Positions 4,453 to 5,245 of a stretch of DNA of 5,245 bases are shown in pieces. The DNA is from Acidobacteriota bacterium (GTDB lineage Bacteria; Acidobacteriota; Terriglobia; UBA7540). Position numbers and translations under genes: made by a program. The notes under the pieces were generated by a model, which worked only from the letters and a program-made list of their open reading frames with translations, was not told where the DNA came from and made no database searches. The stretch spans positions 1 through 5,245 of the forward strand of contig JAJYJL010000331.1 in assembly GCA_021789565.1 (NCBI GenBank), read 5' to 3'. The stretch's first letter is position 1. Every line of letters begins with the position of its first letter.

Positions 4453-5245
4453 AAGATTGTCCTCAAATTCAGTATCCCAAAAATTGCCTGTTTCGGTTTT
4501 CTCGGCGACCTCAATTCCATGCCGTTTGGCGGCGGCATGAATTTTGGACTTGATGCGTGCAAGGTGCTCTGGACTGTACTTCGCGGCATTGCCAGCATGG
4601 TTGATATAGGAAAGCGCCGCCCGGACGTGCTCTTCGGTATCCACGGGATAACGCTTTTTCTTGTCAGACTGATAGCCGGGGTCCGCATATTCAACATCGC
4701 CGTAAGGCTCTTTGTCGGCGCGGGCCAGCGTCGCTCCCTCACTGTCGTCCAGGTAAGGATCCCCTTCTCCGCCCTTGTCCTGCTTCACGCCGCTGCGGCG
4801 CTCGTTCTGCGGGCTGTCAGCCTCAAACGGGTCGGTTGGCGCGGCTTCAAGGTCTCCCCATTCGGCTTGCTCTCCTGTCTGTCCCTGCCTTGGCAGCGCT
4901 GACGCCGGGCGGTCGGTATATTCCTGCGCGTTCGACTGGAACTTTCTGACTTCTTGAATGCCGTCTGAGCGCATGTATTCAAACGTCGCGCCGGGAATGC
5001 AGGGACGGTCCACTACGGAAACTTCAAAAGGCTCCGCCGCGTACTTGCGGGGATCGGTTTTGCTGCGCGAGGCGTACTTGCCGCCGATGCTGAAGCCGGT
5101 CAGGACGCCCTGCTTGATGTCATTCCAGGTTCGTGGGTCGGTGATTTTAGCGGTTGCCAGAACGCGCCGCCCTTCATCGTCAAAGCCGATCTTGACGAGC
5201 TTGCCCACCGCGTCAAGCTGATGCATCCGGCGCACGTTGCCATAG
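3796..5245 (-). CDS. XkdF-like prohead serine protease with DUF6582-like segment and C-terminal scaffold (start beyond the right edge)
   Basis: The frame is open to the window edge. The in-frame GTG at 5235 is internal, since the preceding codons read YGN and continue the family pattern 'GNvR.MHq..AvGk'. Numbering from that GTG gives 479 residues. Residues 3-83 match XkdF-like phage proteases: MHQLDAVGKL with likely catalytic His5, IGFDDEGRRVLATAKITDP, VLTGFSIGGKY with likely nucleophile Ser49, and EPFEVSVVDRPCIPGATF (68-85). Residues about 100-180 are an acidic, disordered-looking linker. Residues 183-242 (YADPGYQSDKKKRYPVDT, then an EHVRAALSYIN helix and a Lys-rich helix) resemble DUF6582. 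From about 258 onward the protein is helical and charged, as expected of a capsid scaffold. Such proteases clear the scaffold during head maturation and cut capsid N-arms in some phages. The capsid gene follows at once. The protease assignment is firm; the scaffold role is inferred from position and composition. Confidence 0.85.
   Translation of the reverse strand, partial: YGNVRRMHQLDAVGKLVKIGFDDEGRRVLATAKITDPRTWNDIKQGVLTGFSIGGKYASRSKTDPRKYAAEPFEVSVVDRPCIPGATFEYMRSDGIQEVRKFQSNAQEYTDRPASALPRQGQTGEQAEWGDLEAAPTDPFEADSPQNERRSGVKQDKGGEGDPYLDDSEGATLARADKEPYGDVEYADPGYQSDKKKRYPVDTEEHVRAALSYINHAGNAAKYSPEHLARIKSKIHAAAKRHGIEVAEKTETGNFWDTEFEDNLMAELEKVENDLEKGAKKKATARLKEIRDMAKAHYTAIDGALDGLSKGIAGPDSAQSEGNLMQSKSGEMTSQATPAISFNPQAPTTIGKLAKALGVSEESVTQAVSEINSGGSPITSEALEKTVQATVEKTVVDILERMLGAREESHAVRGPGAGTVKVTKDQDAGFAESRKTAEDDLPPEPGVDPRMQAVYRAATVVKAQGSESMPEGIQIGLAKLAR
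4453..4464 (-). promoter_or_regulatory. Internal ribosome binding site before the nested scaffold start
   Basis: The minus strand reads TTTGAGGACAATCTT and then ATG: GAGG at 4464-4461 with an 8-base spacer. It lies in the middle of the protease-scaffold reading frame, between the DUF6582-like part and the scaffold part. It parallels the tail tube initiation site (TTGAGGTAGAACA then ATG) and is flanked by the same 27-bp repeat. Confidence 0.5.
4475..4501. repeat. 27-bp direct repeat, copy B (inside the protease-scaffold gene)
   Basis: This is the partner of 480-506, with 25 of 27 bases identical and the same orientation. Here the minus strand is translated as KTETGNFWD (residues 246-254 of the long frame), just before the internal GAGG and ATG. 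The equivalent frame in copy A would read KTETSYFWEN and then stop. The two base differences change two codons (GGC AAT here, AGC TAT in copy A). The repeat lies at the junction between the DUF6582-like part and the scaffold part. Confidence 0.85.

Noticed and set aside
1..5245. CRISPR array, defence system, insertion sequence or attachment site
   Set aside because: No regularly spaced repeats, transposase, nuclease or integrase pattern is visible; the window is filled by phage structural genes.

Overview
The window is a slice of the head-to-tail structural module of a tailed bacteriophage or prophage (Caudoviricetes, HK97-fold head). Every gene I can support lies on the minus strand, so the module reads from right to left: XkdF-like prohead protease with a scaffold region, major capsid protein, gp6-like head-tail connector, HK97 gp10-like tail-completion protein, tail-terminator-like protein, and a putative major tail tube protein. 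The first and last genes run off the window. Base composition is moderately GC-rich by eye. Nothing host-like (metabolic genes, rRNA, tRNA) is present, so the host cannot be named, and integrated versus free phage cannot be decided.

Layout. 3796-5245 encodes the protease-scaffold polypeptide, with an acidic linker and a DUF6582-like segment between its two ends. 3677-3795 is a structured intergenic region without a gene. 2180-3676 is the capsid gene, whose product carries a beta-rich insertion resembling an FN3/Ig-like domain. 2101-2179 holds an intrinsic terminator in the sense direction. 942-2100 holds the connector and the gp10-like gene, separated by one base. 505-945 is the tail-terminator-like gene, whose TTG start overlaps the preceding TGA. 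459-504 is a short spacer, and 1-458 is the start of the tail tube gene.

How the parts work together. The protease and scaffold direct procapsid assembly of the capsid protein and the protease then matures it. The connector and gp10-like proteins join head and tail, and the terminator protein caps the tube. The terminator just after the capsid gene would let capsid mRNA exceed the downstream connector mRNA.

Most interesting observation. A 27-bp sequence (25 of 27 identical) occurs twice. One copy lies in the spacer before the tail tube gene. The other lies inside the protease-scaffold reading frame. In both, looser similarity continues into a GAGG Shine-Dalgarno sequence followed 7-8 bases later by an ATG. 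This suggests a duplicated translation-initiation module, and that the scaffold (218 aa) is also made separately from an internal in-frame start at 4452, as lambda Nu3 is within gene C.
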